Shown here one piece after another: positions 33,959 to 42,602 of a stretch of DNA of 64,000 nucleotides. The stretch comes from Gordonia aichiensis NBRC 108223. Lineage in GTDB: Bacteria; Actinomycetota; Actinomycetes; Mycobacteriales; Mycobacteriaceae. The number at the start of each line of letters is the position of its first letter. The first letter of the stretch is position 1. A program made the position numbers and the translations under genes. Location of the stretch: contig NZ_BANR01000018.1 in the NCBI RefSeq assembly GCF_000332975.1, positions 1-64,000 of the forward strand, given 5' to 3'. Below the pieces are notes generated by a model. The model was not told where the DNA came from. It ran no database searches and worked only from the letters and a program-made list of their open reading frames with translations.

Positions 33959-34724
33959 GTGCCTCGGCGGCCGCGACGGGCTCGGCCCAGCGAGGGGTTA
34001 TCCCGTCGCCCGAGGAAACCCCTCGGACACGCCGCATGACCCACGGGTACAGGAACGTCCGCACCCACTCGATGTTGTCGCGTCGACGTTCCTCGCGTGT
34101 CGGAGTAGGCGCGGGCGCGAGTGCGGGCACGTCGATCTCGTGCGGTGCGCCGATCAGGTCCAGCACCTCGGCTGCCATACGCGTGTGTCCCATCGACGAC
34201 ATGTGAAGTCGGTCGGTGTCCCACATCCGGTAGTCGTCATAGCCTCTCAGTCGCCAGAAGTCGAGGATGTGGACGCCCTGTCGATCCGCGATCTCGCGGA
34301 GCAGTTCGTTGTAGATGGCGCAGCGTCCTCGTGTGAGCCGGAACACCGGGGCCCATCCCGCGTCGTATGCGGTGAACACGACAACGTCCGCGCCGGTCGC
34401 CCGTAGACGGGCGATGGCCTGTTCGTAGCGTGCCATCATCGCGTCGAGGTCGAGTGAGCCGCGCATCAGATCGTTGCCACCCGCGTAGATGGTGATCAGA
34501 TCGGGTGAGAGTGCCACGGCACGGTCGATCTGTTCGTCAATCACCTGATCGAGCAGCCGCCCTCGGATCGCGAGATTCGCGTAGCGCAGTGAGGGGTTGC
34601 CGAGCGCGAGCTGTTCCGCGACACGATCGGCCCATCCGCGCAGCCCGTTCGGGCGGGAGTGATCCGGGTCGCCGACCCCCTCTGTGAACGAATCACCAAG
34701 TGCCACATATGTGTTCCACGACAC
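33951..34724 (-). CDS. SGNH/GDSL-type hydrolase
   Basis: The 257-residue protein has block I ALGDSFTEGVGDP (nucleophile Ser), block II Gly in NLAIRGRLL, block III Asn in IYAGGNDLMR and block V Asp/His in WDTDRLHMSSMGHTRMA. These are the four conserved residues of SGNH esterases and lipases. No signal peptide is present, so it probably acts in the cytoplasm on an acyl ester. The C-terminal 70 residues are Pro/Arg-rich and end with YPWVMRRVRGVSSGDG, a tail found in actinobacterial members. It is convergent with the NUDIX gene and divergent from the AroE-like gene. Confidence 0.88.
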   Translation of the reverse strand: MSWNTYVALGDSFTEGVGDPDHSRPNGLRGWADRVAEQLALGNPSLRYANLAIRGRLLDQVIDEQIDRAVALSPDLITIYAGGNDLMRGSLDLDAMMARYEQAIARLRATGADVVVFTAYDAGWAPVFRLTRGRCAIYNELLREIADRQGVHILDFWRLRGYDDYRMWDTDRLHMSSMGHTRMAAEVLDLIGAPHEIDVPALAPAPTPTREERRRDNIEWVRTFLYPWVMRRVRGVSSGDGITPRWAEPVAAAEALS

Positions 34725-34820
34725 AGTGATCGACCTCCTGACTTTGCCTCATCACCCCGACGAGGCTACGACCTCCGCTGATCCGCTGTCACATCGCATC
34801 GGGGGCCTAATGTTCCTCCC

Positions 34821-35633
34821 ATGCCGATACTGAACAAAGACATGACGTTGTGTATCTCGCTCGCCGCGCGTCCCTCCGACATCGGCACGCGGTTCCACAA
34901 CTATCTCTACGACGAACTCGGTCTGAACTTCATCTACAAGGCATTCACCACGACGGACATCGAGGGCGCAATCCGCGGTGTTCGTGCGCTGGGTATCCGC
35001 GGGTGCTCGGTGTCGATGCCGTTCAAGGAGGCGGTGATCCCGCTCGTCGACCACATGGAACCGTCCGCGAAAGCGATCGAGTCCGTGAACACGATCGTCA
35101 ACGACGACGGGCGACTGACGGCGTCGAACACCGACTACGAGGCGGTCGCCACACTCATCGCCGACGTCGATCCGGCGCTGCCGGTCGTGGTGCGCGGCTC
35201 GGGCGGCATGGCCAAAGCCGTGGTCGCCGCGTTTCGCGGAGCAGGCTTCGACGACCTCACCGTGTGGGCACGCAACGCGGAGGCCGGACAGTCACTGGCG
35301 AGCCGCTACGACTATCGCAGCATCGACACGGCGCCTGCCCCCGGCGCATCGATACTGGTCAATGTCACGCCGCTGGGAATGCGCGGTGCCGATGAGATGG
35401 TGCAGTCGTTTGACGCTGACGCGATCGACGCGGCAGAGGTCGTGTTCGACGTGGTCGCGCTGCCGGAACGGACGCCGTTGGTCGTCGCGGCAGAGTCGGC
35501 GGGAAAGCGACTCATCACCGGTGCACAGGTCATCGCGCTGCAGGCGGCGGCGCAGTTCGAGAAGTACACCGGAAGAGTCGTGACCGCCGATCAGGTGGCG
35601 CGAGCGTCGGAGTTCTCCCGCTCCGAGACGTGA
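34821..35633 (+). CDS. Shikimate 5-dehydrogenase-like protein
   Basis: The 270-residue protein has both domains of the AroE family. The N-terminal substrate domain contains the catalytic Lys in CSVSMPFKEAVIPL and Asp in ASNTDYEAVA; the C-terminal NADP fold has VVRGSGGMAKAVVAAFRGAG and INVTPLGM-like LVNVTPLGMRG. The substrate-domain motif SMPFKEA replaces the more common NVTxPxK, so it belongs to the divergent shikimate-dehydrogenase-like group, and a quinate, shikimate or other polyol substrate is possible. It is monocistronic. Confidence 0.83.
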   Translation: MPILNKDMTLCISLAARPSDIGTRFHNYLYDELGLNFIYKAFTTTDIEGAIRGVRALGIRGCSVSMPFKEAVIPLVDHMEPSAKAIESVNTIVNDDGRLTASNTDYEAVATLIADVDPALPVVVRGSGGMAKAVVAAFRGAGFDDLTVWARNAEAGQSLASRYDYRSIDTAPAPGASILVNVTPLGMRGADEMVQSFDADAIDAAEVVFDVVALPERTPLVVAAESAGKRLITGAQVIALQAAAQFEKYTGRVVTADQVARASEFSRSET

Positions 35634-35671
35634 TCGTGACCGTCTGCGGCGGTCAACGGTAATACGCATGG

Positions 35672-35716
35672 GTCACACTGGCCTCTTAAGTCACATCTAT
35701 CACAGATGTCACACGC
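35672..35716 (+). promoter_or_regulatory. Phased GTCACA repeats, candidate MtrA binding array
   Basis: GTCACA occurs at 35672-35677, 35690-35695 and 35708-35713, exactly 18 bp apart, with an ATCACA at 35699-35704 midway between the last two, so the motif recurs with a 9-bp period. It lies 39-80 bp upstream of the ATG of the secreted DUF4185 gene. MtrA, the essential response regulator of mycolic-acid actinobacteria, is known to bind direct repeats beginning GTCACA. The match is by eye only. Confidence 0.5.
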
Positions 35717-35751
35717 AGGCTGTGCCCTGCTGATCGAGAGGACCGTCACCC

Positions 35752-37122
35752 ATGCTCCGACACCGATCAGCCGCTTGCAGACTGCTCGTCGCCGGGATGG
35801 TCGCGGTCTCGACGAGTGCTCTGCTCGTTTCGGGTGGGGGACACGCGGCAGCAGCGCCGTGTGCTAACGCGGGCAACGGCTCACTGCCCGATCTCGGGAG
35901 TGCGTCCGGGTCGCTGGGCGGTACCGGTTCACTGGGCACAGGATCGCTCGGCACTGGATCGGCAGGGTCGTCGGGCTCATCGGGAACGCGGCCGGGCCTG
36001 GGAACCCAGGGGCCGCTACCCGTCTACCTCACTCCGCGCGCCCGCACGGTCGCATGGGTGACGGGTCCGCGCAGCATCAACCGCACCTTCAGTCGATACT
36101 CGATCAGCGGCACCGACTTGGGCATCTCGTGGGACAACGGGTCCGGACAGACGCTGATGGCATTTGGCGACACCTTCGGTGATTGCAATGCGCCAGGCCA
36201 ACAGTGGCGACACAACACCCTGCTTCGAACGCGTGACACCACACTCGGCAACGGGGTGAGCGTTCCACCCGGGGTGCCGGGCGATGTCGAATCCGGCAGT
36301 CCCGTCGACGCCGGGCGCCCGACGTATGCCCGCGAGCTGATTCCCGCACTGGGATTCAGTCCGGTCGAGGTGACAACCATCCCGACCGCGGCGATCTCGT
36401 TGCCGTGGGGCTCGGGTCATCGGCAGTTCATCAACTTCATGTCGGTACGCTCCTGGGGTTCGGCGGGGCACTGGGTGACCAACTATTCGGGTATCGCCTA
36501 CTCCGACGACAACGGTCAGACGTGGACGGCGCCCCAGAGCACCTTTCTCGTGAATTCTCCTGTGTCGGTGGCACTTCCGTTTGGCTTGCCGGCTGCTGAC
36601 CCCAACAACGGCAAGTTCCAACAGAACGCCTACGTCCGCGGCCACGGTGCGCAGAGCGACTACGTCTATCAATTCGGCACTCCCAACGGGAGATTCGGTG
36701 CAGGCTTTCTCTCCCGGTTCGCTCCGCGCGACATCCTCGAGCGCGGGAAATACCAGTACTGGGCGGGTCGTCAGCTGGGTTGGGTGGACGACATCGCCCG
36801 CGTACCCGACGACGGATCGGCGATCGTGGTGCCGGCGCCCGTCACCGAACTATCTGTGGCGTGGAGTCCCTACCTGAACAAATACATGATGCTCGACGGG
36901 GACAACGGAATTCGCATCCGTACCGCAGACCGGCCGGAGGGCCCGTGGAGTGCGCCCACCTACCTCGTGGAGAAGGGGACCGTCGTCCTCTACGGCCCGA
37001 TGATCCAACCGCAGTCGCCTGCGGTCGTCGGGTCGACGCCCGAACTGTTCTTCAACGCCTCACGGTGGAGCGACTACAACGTGATGCTGATCCGCGCCGA
37101 TCTGAGCCGGATTCCGCACTAG
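35752..37122 (+). CDS. Secreted DUF4185-domain protein
   Basis: The 456-residue protein has a signal peptide (CRLLVAGMVAVSTSALLVSG, cleavage near HAAAA) and then a Gly/Ser low-complexity linker (residues 42-85, repeats of the type GSLGTGS). The DUF4185 domain follows (about 95-455: GISWDNGSGQTLMAFGDTFG, GIAYSDDNGQTWTAPQSTF, VAWSPYLNKYMMLDGDNG), a five-bladed propeller-like fold related to glycosidases and sialidases by its SDDNGQTW repeats. DUF4185 members from mycobacteria-related organisms have been connected with arabinan or galactan cleavage; this one is not assigned. GAGAGGA precedes the ATG. The phased GTCACA array upstream suggests MtrA control. Confidence 0.85.
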   Translation: MLRHRSAACRLLVAGMVAVSTSALLVSGGGHAAAAPCANAGNGSLPDLGSASGSLGGTGSLGTGSLGTGSAGSSGSSGTRPGLGTQGPLPVYLTPRARTVAWVTGPRSINRTFSRYSISGTDLGISWDNGSGQTLMAFGDTFGDCNAPGQQWRHNTLLRTRDTTLGNGVSVPPGVPGDVESGSPVDAGRPTYARELIPALGFSPVEVTTIPTAAISLPWGSGHRQFINFMSVRSWGSAGHWVTNYSGIAYSDDNGQTWTAPQSTFLVNSPVSVALPFGLPAADPNNGKFQQNAYVRGHGAQSDYVYQFGTPNGRFGAGFLSRFAPRDILERGKYQYWAGRQLGWVDDIARVPDDGSAIVVPAPVTELSVAWSPYLNKYMMLDGDNGIRIRTADRPEGPWSAPTYLVEKGTVVLYGPMIQPQSPAVVGSTPELFFNASRWSDYNVMLIRADLSRIPH

Positions 37123-37151
37123 CTCGCGAACGCGGACCAGCGCCCGGCGGG

Positions 37152-38885
37152 TCAGTCGAACAAGCGGCGGAACACGTTGGTCTCGGCGAGATCCATCAGT
37201 TCGTCGCCACGGCCGGACAGCACGGTTCGGATCGCATACAGGGTGAACCCCTTCGCCTGGGCCGCCGAGACCGTCGGCGGGATCGACAACTCCTGACGTG
37301 CGGTGACGACGTCGAGCAGTGCCGGTCCGTCGTGGGCGAGGAATTCGCGTACCGCGGAGTCGAGGTCGCCGGGGTTCTCGACACGGTCGCCCTTGATTCC
37401 GATCGCGCGCGCCAGCGCCGCAAAATCCGGATTCTCCAGGTCGGTGCCGAAGTTCACGAAACCCGCCGCCTTCATTTCCAGCTCGACGAAGTTGAGCGAC
37501 GAGTTGTTGAACACCACGATCTTCACCGGGAGCGCGTTCTGCGTCAGCGTCAGCAATTCGCCGAGCAGCATCGCCAGACCGCCGTCGCCCGCCATCGCGA
37601 TCACCTGGCGGCCGGGGAACGCGGCTTGGGCTCCGACCCCTTGGGACAGGGCATTGGCCATCGACCCGTGGGTGAACGAGCCGATCAGACGTCGTGACCC
37701 GTTCATCTGTAGGTAGCGTGCGGCCCAGACCACGGGCGACCCGACATCGGGGATGAAGACGGCGTCGTCGGTGGCGTGGTCGGAGAGCAGCTTCGCCAGA
37801 TACTGAGGGTGGATCGGTGTCTTGCCGTCGTCGACGGCGAGATCGTTCAGCGACGCCCGCGCCTTGAGATAGTGCTCGCGCGATGAACGCAGATGATCCG
37901 AGCTGCGGTTGCGGTCGAGTAGCGGTAGCAGCGCGGGAATCGTGTCCGCAACAGAGCCCACCAGCCCGAGATCGACCGGTGTGCGGCGACCGATCTGTTC
38001 GCCCCGGATGTCGAGTTGGACGATCGTCGCCTTCGACGGAAAGAACTGTTGGTATGGAAAGTCGGTACCGAGCATGAGGAGCGTGTCGCATTTTTCAATC
38101 GCGCGGTAGCCCGAACTGAAGCCGAGCAGACCAGTCATCCCGACGTCGTACGGGTTGTCGTACTCGAGGAATTCCTTGCCGCGCAGTGCGTGCACGATGG
38201 GTGCCTGCAGTGCGCCCGCGAGTTCGACGACGGCGTCGTGGGCTCCCGCCACTCCGGCGCCACCGAGGATCGTGATCTTCTCCGCGGCGTTGAGCACGCC
38301 GGCAGTCTCGCGGAGCTGAGCATCGGTGGGGCGCACCACCTTCTCGATGGCCTTGATCGCGCCACCCGCCCGGCGCTCGTGCGCCTTGGCCAGGAAGATC
38401 TCGCCGGGTATGACGAGCACCGAGACACCCCGGCGTTCGACGGCGGTGCGGATGGCGATGTCGAGGAGCCGCGGGAGTTGCTCTGCGGTGCTGACCAGTT
38501 CGCAGTAATCGCTGCACTCGACGAAGAGTTGCTCGGGATGGGTCTCCTGGAAGTACCCGCTGCCGATCTCGGCCTCCGGGATATGAGCGGCGATTGCGAG
38601 TACGGGGACTCGACTGCGCTGGGCGTCGAACAATCCATTGATCAGATGGAGGTTGCCGGGTCCGCAACTTCCGACGCAGACCGCGAGTTCTCCGGTGAGC
38701 GTTGCCTCCGCCGACGCGGCGAAGGCCGCGCCCTCTTCGTGGCGGGCGTGCACCCATTCGATGCGCCCGTCTCGGCGAAGCGCATCGGTGAAGCCGTTGA
38801 GCGAGTCGCCGGGTATGCCATAGACCCGGTGCACACCTGACTGGTCGAGCGTTTCGATGATGTTGTCGGCGACGGTTCGAGCCAT
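37152..38885 (-). CDS. poxB: Pyruvate:quinone oxidoreductase (pyruvate dehydrogenase, quinone; ThDP-dependent)
   Basis: The 577-residue enzyme converts pyruvate to acetate and CO2 and passes electrons to quinone at the membrane. It begins TVADNIIETLDQSGVHRVYG, with the catalytic Glu in HARHEEGAAFAASAEA, the FAD/central domain LLGFSSGYRAIEKCDTLLML and the ThDP motif GDGGLAMLLGELLTL with the downstream NNSSLNFVELEM. The C-terminal segment (FTLYAIRTVLSGRGDELMDL) matches the membrane-binding tail of PoxB. AAGGAG precedes the ATG 38885. It provides an alternative route from pyruvate to acetate, common in aerobic actinobacteria. Related acetolactate synthases are excluded by the tail and context. 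Confidence 0.88.
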   Translation of the reverse strand: MARTVADNIIETLDQSGVHRVYGIPGDSLNGFTDALRRDGRIEWVHARHEEGAAFAASAEATLTGELAVCVGSCGPGNLHLINGLFDAQRSRVPVLAIAAHIPEAEIGSGYFQETHPEQLFVECSDYCELVSTAEQLPRLLDIAIRTAVERRGVSVLVIPGEIFLAKAHERRAGGAIKAIEKVVRPTDAQLRETAGVLNAAEKITILGGAGVAGAHDAVVELAGALQAPIVHALRGKEFLEYDNPYDVGMTGLLGFSSGYRAIEKCDTLLMLGTDFPYQQFFPSKATIVQLDIRGEQIGRRTPVDLGLVGSVADTIPALLPLLDRNRSSDHLRSSREHYLKARASLNDLAVDDGKTPIHPQYLAKLLSDHATDDAVFIPDVGSPVVWAARYLQMNGSRRLIGSFTHGSMANALSQGVGAQAAFPGRQVIAMAGDGGLAMLLGELLTLTQNALPVKIVVFNNSSLNFVELEMKAAGFVNFGTDLENPDFAALARAIGIKGDRVENPGDLDSAVREFLAHDGPALLDVVTARQELSIPPTVSAAQAKGFTLYAIRTVLSGRGDELMDLAETNVFRRLFD

Positions 38886-39018
38886 GGTGCACACTCCTTG
38901 TTCGGCACGCGCGTCCAACCTCACGCGCGTGGTACGGCGATGTGGGCGACGCCCGCCGCACGGAGCAGATCTGCAGTGTGCTCTACAGGCCGTGCGGCGG
39001 GGTCGGTGGAACTACTAC

Positions 39019-40155
39019 CTACTGTGCGGTGTCGATCAGCGAGAATCGCAGGCCGGCGATGGCCGTGTCGTTCCACAGCGGCGAATCGATCTCGTCGGCT
39101 CGGACGGCGATCACTTCCCCGCCGCGGTCGAGCACGGTGACCACGATCGACGACATGACGTCGTATCCGTTGTCGTCATAGGTCAATTCGCCTGTCTCCG
39201 AGTCGATGTCGCCGGGGATGTCGCGAGTGAAATCGTAGACGAGTGTCGCCACGGCGCCGGCGGAGGCGGCCTTGCTGATCTCGGCGAGGTCGGTGGCGAC
39301 CAGGCCGCGATTCACTCCGTCGGACAGACGCGCGACGACAGCATTGTTCTGCGCGGCGTTCAGCGCAGGCAGCTCGGCCCGGATCGCGGTGTCGATCTCG
39401 TCGGCGCGGAGCTCGTCGGGTGCGCCGGGCACCGGCACCACCGTGCGGTCGGTGTAGGCGGCCTGAAACATGTCGAGTAGCGGGTCGGTGGCGAAGAGGA
39501 ACAGTGGGCGCTCTCCGCTGCGGTCGACCAGTGCGAGTTCGGCGCTGACCGCTTCGGCGACACGATTGGCGTACTGCTCGAGCAGAACCTTCTTGCCTTC
39601 GTCTCCGACGAGTCTGCGGACGTGACCGCGGTCGCGGATGGTGGCCCTATTGGTGGCGTCGGCCACATCTGTGCTGTGATCGCCCTGGAGCTCCAGCTCG
39701 GTGGCCACTGTCGTCGGCGTCGCCTGCCAGAGGTTCCAGCCGTGTGCCGACAGCGTCAACGCGAACGCACTCTGCGGCGTGGTCACCGCACGAACGATCT
39801 GCCCCAGGTCGAAGTGTCCGCCGGTCTGCATCTGGTTCTCGAGCCGATTGGGCAGGACGAACAACTGCAGTTGCTCGGGTGAGAGGAAGATGGCCACTGA
39901 ACTCGACAGACGCGTCCATGCCTCGTCCGTGCGGACCTTCTCCCACTGATCGCGCAGCGCGGTCTCGGTCGCGTGCCGGATGCCCTCCTCGCGGAGCTCG
40001 CGGATTGCGCGATCGAACGCGCTCTTCGCAGTGAGGTAGCTGCCTTCGCGTGCATCCGGTGCAGGTGAGGTCTCGGCGTAGATCGTGATCGCGTTCTCTC
40101 GTCGCGTCCCGAGCTCGCGAAGATCGTCAAGCGTAGGCAGGTCATAGCGGGCCAT
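39019..40155 (-). CDS. baeRF-family (release factor eRF1-like) domain protein
   Basis: The 378-residue soluble protein resembles the bacterial archaeo-eukaryotic release factor group: an N-terminal domain (DLPTLDDLRELGTRRENAIT, TIYAETSPAPDAREGSYLTA), a middle strand-rich region (QLQLFVLPNRLENQMQTGGH, FALTLSAHGWNLWQ) and a C-terminal pelota-like domain with an acidic GDIDSETGELTYDDN turn. The family is homologous to parts of eRF1 but lacks the known GGQ loop here, so peptide release is not assured. GAGAGG lies nine bases before the ATG at 40155. A small NYN-like protein is encoded 92 bp upstream on the same strand. Confidence 0.7.
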   Translation of the reverse strand: MARYDLPTLDDLRELGTRRENAITIYAETSPAPDAREGSYLTAKSAFDRAIRELREEGIRHATETALRDQWEKVRTDEAWTRLSSSVAIFLSPEQLQLFVLPNRLENQMQTGGHFDLGQIVRAVTTPQSAFALTLSAHGWNLWQATPTTVATELELQGDHSTDVADATNRATIRDRGHVRRLVGDEGKKVLLEQYANRVAEAVSAELALVDRSGERPLFLFATDPLLDMFQAAYTDRTVVPVPGAPDELRADEIDTAIRAELPALNAAQNNAVVARLSDGVNRGLVATDLAEISKAASAGAVATLVYDFTRDIPGDIDSETGELTYDDNGYDVMSSIVVTVLDRGGEVIAVRADEIDSPLWNDTAIAGLRFSLIDTAQ

Positions 40156-40247
40156 TGTCATCCTCTCGTCGCCCCCCAGCGTTCCCCTGGTGACCATCCT
40201 ATGCGTGTCATCGGTGCCCGCCACCGGATTGCCGGTGTACGCGATCC

Positions 40248-40628
40248 TCATCGAATGGTGCGGGGTCCCACCGCATCAGCGCCCAGTTCTTCTACGCGTG
40301 AACGTAATTCGCGGTCTGAGGTGACGACTGTGACAGCTCGGCCGGTGTCGGAAGACACCACGTCGACGATCGTGTCGTCACCGGACCCGGGGGCATCGAC
40401 GACACGGATCCCTGGCCGCGGGCGCGCACCGCGGGCCGCGCCCTCGACGACAACGACGACGTCGAGGGGACCGGGTAGGTCAGCCAGCCCGGTCGTTGGC
40501 AAGTCCACGATCCTGTCGAGGAGGCGCTCGGTGGCGGCCCGGCGGTCACGCCACCATCCATCGGGAACGGATCCGACGACGTTGGCGGCATCGACCACCA
40601 GGAGGGGTCGATCATCGTCTGCACTCAC
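40248..40628 (-). CDS. Small NYN/PIN-like domain protein
   Basis: The GTG at 40628 starts a 126-residue protein with a Rossmann-like PIN/NYN core: RPLLVVDAANVVGSVPDGWW holds the first metal Asp and Asn, DAPGSGDDTIVDVVSSDTGR the central Asp pair, and VTVVTSDRELRSRVEELGAD the last acidic motif. The YacP-like NYN family comprises predicted RNases. Some actinobacterial relatives are labelled NTP pyrophosphohydrolase without evidence. It is divergent from the Mug glycosylase (55 bp) and lies upstream of the baeRF gene. Confidence 0.65.
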   Translation of the reverse strand: MSADDDRPLLVVDAANVVGSVPDGWWRDRRAATERLLDRIVDLPTTGLADLPGPLDVVVVVEGAARGARPRPGIRVVDAPGSGDDTIVDVVSSDTGRAVTVVTSDRELRSRVEELGADAVGPRTIR

Positions 40629-40683
40629 GTGTCCATCGAATGGGCTCAAGTCACGCGCGTCAACCGCGCGTACCGTGTGACGG

Positions 40684-41253
40684 ATGGGTTTCACCCGAGC
40701 CGAGTTGGCTGCGTGCAGCGACCGTCTGGTTCCCGACCTGCTCGGGCCGAACTGCAGGTTGCTGTTCGTCGGCATCAATCCGGGTTTGTGGAGTGCGGCG
40801 ACCGGCGCCCACTTCGCCCGCCCGGGAAACCGATTCTGGCCGGCGCTCTATCGAGCAGGTATCACCGACCATCTCGTCGACGCGTCGTCGGGAATGAGTG
40901 ATGCCGACCGGGAGTACCTGACCGGCCGCGGGATAGGCATCACCAATGTGGTCGCCAGGGCGACGGCGACTGCCGCGGAACTGAGCGCCACCGAATTGGT
41001 GGTGGGCGGTCGACACCTCCGCGACCGCGTCGAACAGATCGGTCCCGATGTCGTGGCGGTCGCCGGGATCACGGCCTACCGCAGCGCATTCGGTGACCGT
41101 CGTGCGACGTCAGGTGAGCAACCCGAGCGCTGGGGCGAGACCAGGATCTGGGTGGTTCCCAATCCCAGTGGGCTCAACGCACACGAGACGATCGACAGCC
41201 TCGCCGCGGCCTATCGGGAGGTGGCGGTGGCGGCGGGTGTTCTTGCACCCTGA
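40684..41253 (+). CDS. mug: G/U mismatch-specific (thymine/uracil) DNA glycosylase
   Basis: The 189-residue enzyme removes uracil or thymine opposite guanine. It shows motif 1 LLFVGINPGLWSAATGAHF (Asn of GINPG activates water), RPGNRFWPALYRAGI and motif 2 VVPNPSGLNAHETIDSLA (intercalating loop). Length and order match Mug/TDG. The ATG at 40684 lies directly before the family start. It sits beside a NYN-like gene of opposite orientation and ends 54 bp before a DUF503 gene. Repair of deaminated bases fits a high-GC genome. Confidence 0.9.
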   Translation: MGFTRAELAACSDRLVPDLLGPNCRLLFVGINPGLWSAATGAHFARPGNRFWPALYRAGITDHLVDASSGMSDADREYLTGRGIGITNVVARATATAAELSATELVVGGRHLRDRVEQIGPDVVAVAGITAYRSAFGDRRATSGEQPERWGETRIWVVPNPSGLNAHETIDSLAAAYREVAVAAGVLAP

Positions 41254-41307
41254 GATCTCGCACATCCTGAGGTCTCGCGCATTTGGTGTCGGGGCAGACG
41301 ACTGTCC

Positions 41308-41604
41308 TCAGACGTCCGTCGACGAGAGTTCGCGTCGACGCACCGACAGCAGCTCGACCTCTGGACGCGCGGCGGCAAACCGCTCCACCGAGTCGAGAAC
41401 CTCGACGACGTGCGCTCGATCGGGCGCCACGAGGCTCACTCCGATCGACGTCCGTCGGTGTGCGTCGAGGTGATCCACCTCGGCCACGGAGACCGCGAAA
41501 CGTCGGCGACATTCGGCAACGATCGGTCGCACCAGCGACCGTTTCGATTTGAGAGAGTGCACGTCACCGAGCAGGAACTCGAATTCAGCGATACCGATCC
41601 ACAT
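41308..41604 (-). CDS. DUF503 family protein (YlxP-like)
   Basis: The 98-residue protein begins MWIGIAEFEFLLGDVHSLKS, continues KRSLVRPIVAECRRRFAVSV and has SIGVSLVAPDRAHVVEVLDS, the full DUF503 pattern. In many bacteria this gene neighbours infB/rbfA and may act in ribosome maturation; here it is away from that cluster, between mug and ppk2. Function unknown. Confidence 0.85.
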   Translation of the reverse strand: MWIGIAEFEFLLGDVHSLKSKRSLVRPIVAECRRRFAVSVAEVDHLDAHRRTSIGVSLVAPDRAHVVEVLDSVERFAAARPEVELLSVRRRELSSTDV

Positions 41605-41642
41605 CGCCGATCATGCTACGCACGACGTCGAGCGTGCGGAAC

Positions 41643-42482
41643 TCAGTCATCATGGCCCATGAGTTCAGCGACGTGGTCGGGAACGTATTTCGACAACGAC
41701 CGCGGTGGACGATGGTAATTGCCGCTCTCGATGGGCTTCTTCGGTAGCGACACCTGCGGACGAGGCACCTCGTGATAATCGATCGTCGAGAGAAAGTGCG
41801 ACATCATGTTCAGTCGCGCATGTTTTTTGATGTCGGATTCGACGACGAACCAGGGACTCATCGCGGTATCGGTGTGCACCATCATCTCGTCCTTGGCGCG
41901 CGAGTAGTCCTCCCACCGATAGACGGACTCGAGATCCATCGGACTCAGCTTCCACTGCCGCACAGGGTCGTTCATGCGGGCCCGGAATCGTCGGAGTTGC
42001 TCCTCGTCGGACACCGAGAACCAGTACTTCCGCAGGAGGATGCCGTCGTCGATCAGCATCTGCTCGAAGATCGGCGTCTGCCTGAGGAAGCGCGTGTGCT
42101 CTTCCGGTGTGCAGAAACCCATCACCTTCTCGACTCCGGCACGGTTGTACCAGGAGCGATCGAACAGGACGATCTCGCCGGGTGCGGGCAGCTGTGCGAC
42201 GTAGCGCTGGTAATACCACTGTCCGCGTTCGCGATCGTTCGGCGCGGGCAGCGCCGCCACGCGTGCGATCCGGGGGCTGAGATATTCGGTGATGCGTTTG
42301 ATGGTGCCGCCTTTTCCTGCGGCGTCGCGCCCCTCGAAAATGACGACCACCCTGGCGCCCGTCTCGCGCACCCACTCCTGCAACTTCACCATCTCGGTCT
42401 GCAATCGGAAGAGCTCTGCTTCGTAGACGTCGGTGGGGATCTTCTTCGGCTTGTTCCCGCCCGACTTCGACTTCTTCGACAT
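41643..42482 (-). CDS. ppk2: Polyphosphate kinase 2 (single-domain, class I type)
   Basis: The 279-residue enzyme transfers phosphate between polyphosphate and nucleoside diphosphates. It has Walker A in VVIFEGRDAAGKGGTIKRIT, Walker B in IVLFDRSWYNRAGVEKVMGF, the lid motif FRARMNDPVRQWKLSPMDLE, and the typical ending WFVVESDIKKHARLNMMSHF. One domain and this length fit class I PPK2, which usually makes GTP or ATP from polyphosphate. The Lys-rich start MSKKSKSGGNKPKKIPTD may bind polyphosphate. It is transcribed alone, 38 bp beyond the DUF503 gene start. Confidence 0.93.
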   Translation of the reverse strand: MSKKSKSGGNKPKKIPTDVYEAELFRLQTEMVKLQEWVRETGARVVVIFEGRDAAGKGGTIKRITEYLSPRIARVAALPAPNDRERGQWYYQRYVAQLPAPGEIVLFDRSWYNRAGVEKVMGFCTPEEHTRFLRQTPIFEQMLIDDGILLRKYWFSVSDEEQLRRFRARMNDPVRQWKLSPMDLESVYRWEDYSRAKDEMMVHTDTAMSPWFVVESDIKKHARLNMMSHFLSTIDYHEVPRPQVSLPKKPIESGNYHRPPRSLSKYVPDHVAELMGHDD

Positions 42483-42602
42483 GTCGGAAGTTTAAGCTGC
42501 CGTAGCCGTGTGAGCGGGAGAGAACGCTCAACGGAGCCAATCGGTGATTGCGCTGCCGTGCACTCGTCCCCGTCCGCCGCTGCAGGGGCTGTAGTCGGCG
42601 CG

